Assembly (NCBI GenBank): GCA_024349245.1 | Contig: JALDNG010000048.1 | Location: 1,195,001 to 1,259,000, forward strand | Length of the DNA stretch: 64,000 nt | Source of the DNA: Neodontobutis hainanensis | Taxonomy: Eukaryota > Chordata > Actinopteri > Gobiiformes > Odontobutidae | Direction of reading: 5' to 3' | Shown: piece by piece, positions 61,201-64,000 of the stretch | How positions within the stretch are numbered: the stretch's first letter is position 1 | Layout: every line of letters begins with the position of its first letter | Position numbers and translations under genes: made by a program | The notes under the pieces: generated by a model | Told to the model about the DNA's origin: nothing | The model's database searches: none | The model's input: the letters and a program-made list of their open reading frames with translations, nothing else

Positions 61201-61357
61201 TCTTTCCCAACAGTAATCTGAAAAGGTATACAATCTGTTGTATTTTTTCTTATGGTAAACTTACTTCTACAATATGAATGTTGCGTAGGAGGTAGATGAG
61301 ACCAGACAGCGCTAGCAAGAGAAAGATGAGAGAATATTTGGACAAATTTCGACACAT
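58248..61357 (-). CDS. nxpe3: NXPE family protein (NXPE3-like), SGNH/PC-esterase fold
   Basis: Five coding exons (high to low): 61357-61265, 60351-59570, 59240-59170, 59089-58868, 58801-58248; 1,722 bp, 573 aa (human NXPE3 559). An N-terminal signal-anchor helix (about 8-24, 'SLIFLLLALSGLIYLL') suits a Golgi/secretory type II protein. The neurexophilin-like middle contains 'GDQLEALVQIYNFQGNPKHY', 'GGDFLLARLHSP', 'GTVLDHKNGFYSAVFPLLW' and a Cys-rich block (VCNLC, LCNF, WYCYKP). The C-terminal PC-esterase-like domain has 'YMYGDSTVRQWFEYL' (candidate nucleophile Ser375) and 'DAWQMTLAHH...LHPPPP' (candidate Asp537 and His552). Some family members were recently linked to sialic-acid O-acetylation. 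For this protein the reaction is inferred and not proven. NXPE1/2/4-type paralogues are the alternative. Confidence 0.88.
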
Positions 61358-63736
61358 GGCGACTTCTTGCTTCTCATGATCAAGCTCCGTGTAGACACTC
61401 AGCTGTCACAACGGCAATGATGTCATCTCTTTATCCACCAATGAATGAAGACTTTTATACAAGGCTAGAAAACATAATGTGCATCTGTTTAGTAACATGT
61501 TTGTCAGAAACACAAAGATAACAACTTTGTATCCATTGTATGATTTGCTTTACGATTGCTTATTGCTTGTAACCATTTTAAATGGTAATATCCAACAGCT
61601 CACAGAAGAATTTAAAACTCTCTTGTTGTTTATGATGCTCTCTTTAAAGTACTCTAGTTCATATGTTCCAGCGAACAGGACCCCATTTGAGAACGATCCA
61701 GATGTCTTTTATTTGTGCAAGAAAGGTAAAACAAAGACAAAAATACGGTACATTTAGATGTGTACGAGAGAAGAGAGCATAAGAGTGGTCTCAGGACCAG
61801 TCAGGATGAGTACACAAAAATTTCCCGTCTAAAAAATAAAAATAAAAAAAATAAATAAAAGGGAAAGTGTCCTGATAATTTTCTGCCAGTACTTGAACAG
61901 AAAGTTAAAGGACATTTCCTTTAACCCTAAAAAGGAAAATTATGTGAATGTAATACTACTGTTTGCACCATTTTTCTCAGCATTATTTTTTAACATTTTA
62001 AGGACGTTTTCTGGACTCAGTCCGTCCTCTCTGGGCACAATGAAGCTTTAATTTTGTGGTCTTCTAGGCATGTGATGGCTTTTCCCTGCTTCTTCTCAGC
62101 TTCTGTCCCTTTTTCCAGACATATTCCTAGACACACCCTTAAAAAAGAATAGATTGGGTTATAATTAGGCTGACAAAAATACTCACTTAAGACTAAACCA
62201 GGAATAGATTTGGTCTAAATCTAAATTAGTTTGTGTACCTCTGAATGAATACATGGCCGAGTGACATCTTCTTTGAAAATTTTCTGTTCAGCAGGAGATA
62301 GTTCAGAGCCACAACAGCGGTTTTTGGTGATTTGGTGCACAGCCTCTGGAAACAGACATCCCCTAAACATGGAACAGTGTTATGGAACAAATGATTCTGC
62401 AAACCCAGACAAAACAGACAAGGATTTGCTAATAATTAGTATAATATGCACTTTCTGTTTGGAACAATTAATGAAATACAGTTTAAAATGCTGGTTTCAA
62501 ATTATGACACTTCCACATGTGTATGACTAATATTTCAATGACAAATTTTTCACCAGTCTATAAGAGAACCAGGGCTGTTCCAACAGTTAATTAACGTTTT
62601 AGGAAAACACTACTTAGTTTTAGTTTTAATGAGTATTTTTTCATATTGCTGTATCAATGACTGAGATGGATGGAAAGCCAAAATGTGGCTTGCTAACACT
62701 ACCAAAACGAGTACCTGTTGGTTAAATAATGTTTGTGAATATAGAGCGGGTTTTTAATAGTCTGTTAAAACATGTAGACAACATGTCCATCCAAATTAAG
62801 GTAAGAGAAAATCGTGGTATTTAACTAAAAAAAGCAAAAAAGTGTTTTAAACAAAGGATTACTTACTTTAAAAGGATTACCCCAAACCGTCCCGCAGAAG
62901 ACTGAGAATTTAACCTTCTGTTGTTTCTGTTCATTGTCAGTAATAAGAAGGAAAACATTGACACAACTGTGACATTTGGATAAATTCAACCTCTCCAGAT
63001 TTATGAACCGTCTTCATCTTCAGACACTCTCTGAACTGCTCAACTACCTACTGTATTACACTGCTAAACATTCCCAAAAAGCCTACCTGACAGTTGTCCA
63101 ACAGCCTTTTATCACTGTAAAATTGTTATATGTATACCAATACTGCATCTTTTGATTAGCATCCATTCATACTGTTTTATGTGTTTTGTGTGATTTCTGT
63201 TCTGAAGTACAATTAAACAGTAAACAGTGTCTAGAACAAGCGGCATACTGGCACTTTGAGAGTGCATTTTTTTACGTAAATAGTGACTTCTTCTACGTCT
63301 GTTATTGTTTTGCTTTCTACAGTTTTGTCACTGTGTACCGTTTGTTGTCTGGGCAGTCTTGTCTTTAAAAAAGTATGTCTATCTCTTAAATGACTGCTCT
63401 ACAAGACACAAGTAGTGTAAAGTGTGATAAAGTCACTTGCTGCTTCAGCAGGGTTTCTTCTGGCTCTTTAAATATCTTCTGTCCTTGTCAAGTCGTGGAG
63501 GTTTGGATGTTGCTTTTTTTAATAAGACATCCTAAGACCGATTCACATGACCCTAAAACATTTTTATTAGTCTGGGGTTGGCACAGACTAATCTGGGATT
63601 CCTTTTATGGGTGTTATGAAGTCTATACTGTTAAACCAAATAAATACATGTTACACATTTTACGCTTCTCTCCAATAAACTTTTTACGGTTTTCATGAGA
63701 ATGCTTTACCCTTGTCATATAAATTTTGGTTTTATG
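61358..63736. other. Upstream flank of nxpe3-like gene; no gene recognised
   Basis: 'ctcagctgtcacaacggcaatgatgtcatc' around 61400 (contains a CRE-like 'tgatgtca') may belong to the nxpe3 promoter. An A-rich run 'aaaaataaaaataaaaaaaa' is at about 61832. The stretch at 63540-63690 has two AATAAA-like signals ('aaataaatac', 'ccaataaact') and could be a 3' UTR of an unseen gene, but no coding exon supports this. Confidence 0.4.
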
Positions 63737-63738
63737 GT

Positions 63739-63815
63739 AACTTCAATCAATCAATCAAATTTTATTTATATAGCACCTTACAACAGCCAAAAGGTGCACA
63801 AGGCGCTTTCCAAGA
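63739..63815 (+). repeat. Fish interspersed repeat end (TCAA)n-TTTTATTTATATAGC
   Basis: 'tcaatcaatcaatcaaattt' followed by 'tatttatatagcacctta', 'caacagcc' and 'aaaggtgcacaaggcgcttt' is a widely dispersed teleost repeat end with a short tandem TCAA tail. Class not assigned; only this piece is recognisable. Confidence 0.7.
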
Positions 63816-63910
63816 AAACAACAAAAGACAACATTAAGAAAACAAAAGAAACAGATGGAATCTGGATCAAGTCTGATGCTCTGTCTTAAAATTCTTGGTT
63901 AGAAAAGAAA

Positions 63911-64000
63911 CTTGTACTGTAAACATGATTTTTACACTTGTAAAATAGCCATTGTGTTTCTCCTTATATTTCCACTTTTGGAGCCTGCCCCCTGGTGGAC
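63911..64000 (+). repeat. Dispersed repeat family, copy D (cut by window end)
   Basis: 'ttgtactgtaaacatgattt', 'ttacacttgtaaaatagcc', 'tttctccttatatttccac' and 'ggagcctgccccctggtgga' match the second half of copy B in the same orientation. The remainder lies beyond position 64000. The left half is missing, so this copy is truncated on the left or joined to other sequence at about 63911. Confidence 0.88.

Noticed and set aside
61479..61757. Possible exon 'SSYVPANRTPFENDPDVFYL' followed by a GT
   Set aside because: No acceptor with matching phase, no partner exons and no family resemblance.
63390..63698. 102-aa plus-strand frame
   Set aside because: Ends in AATAAA-like AT-rich sequence, with no domain or splice context; more like UTR or spacer.

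Overview
This is vertebrate nuclear DNA, almost certainly from a ray-finned (teleost) fish. Genes are split into short exons by compact introns with GT/AG borders. The spacer is AT-rich and carries fish-type transposable-element remains (tRNA-derived SINE fragments, a hAT-type MITE, LINE fossils, a tetranucleotide microsatellite). Every protein recognised is a vertebrate family, and there are no prokaryotic operons, CRISPR arrays or ribosome-binding-site logic. I rebuilt seven genes exon by exon. All seven give an exact multiple of three and one uninterrupted reading frame.

Layout: (1) 401-4628, + strand, a CD3-zeta (cd247)-like receptor chain with a single ITAM. (2) 4.6-12.6 kb, gene-poor: an orphan promoter-like patch (6.23-6.5 kb), a ~3.3-kb mobile element with a 1,098-bp internal tandem duplication (about 6.73-10.0 kb) and dispersed repeats. 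(3) 18349-27977, - strand, pou2f1 (Oct-1), 15 coding exons, probably with a very long 3' UTR reaching about 12.6 kb. (4) 29114-31362, + strand, a gpa33 (A33 antigen)-like immunoglobulin-superfamily protein whose tail is eleven 14-residue repeats. (5) 32797-40981, + strand, ildr2. (6) 42767-47462, + strand, ildr1. (7) 51403-56569, + strand, me3 (mitochondrial malic enzyme). (8) 58248-61357, - strand, nxpe3-like. The last 2.6 kb holds no gene I recognise.

Gene order supports the identities. From memory, human chromosome 1q24 carries ILDR2 - GPA33 - POU2F1 - CD247 with the mirror-image order and matching relative orientations. Human ILDR1, ME3 and NXPE3 lie elsewhere, so the right half of the window is a fish-specific arrangement or an ancestral linkage lost in mammals.

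The genes do not form one pathway. cd247 encodes a T-cell/NK signalling chain and pou2f1 a broadly expressed octamer-binding factor with possible autoregulatory octamers in its introns. gpa33, ildr2 and ildr1 are three adjacent genes for epithelial immunoglobulin-type membrane proteins; the ILDR proteins belong to the angulin group of tricellular-junction proteins. me3 is metabolic and nxpe3 is a secretory-pathway SGNH/PC-esterase-like protein. The most unusual features are the single-ITAM zeta chain, the repeat-expanded gpa33 tail whose repeats continue past the stop codon, the ildr2-ildr1 tandem pair, and the transposon structures.
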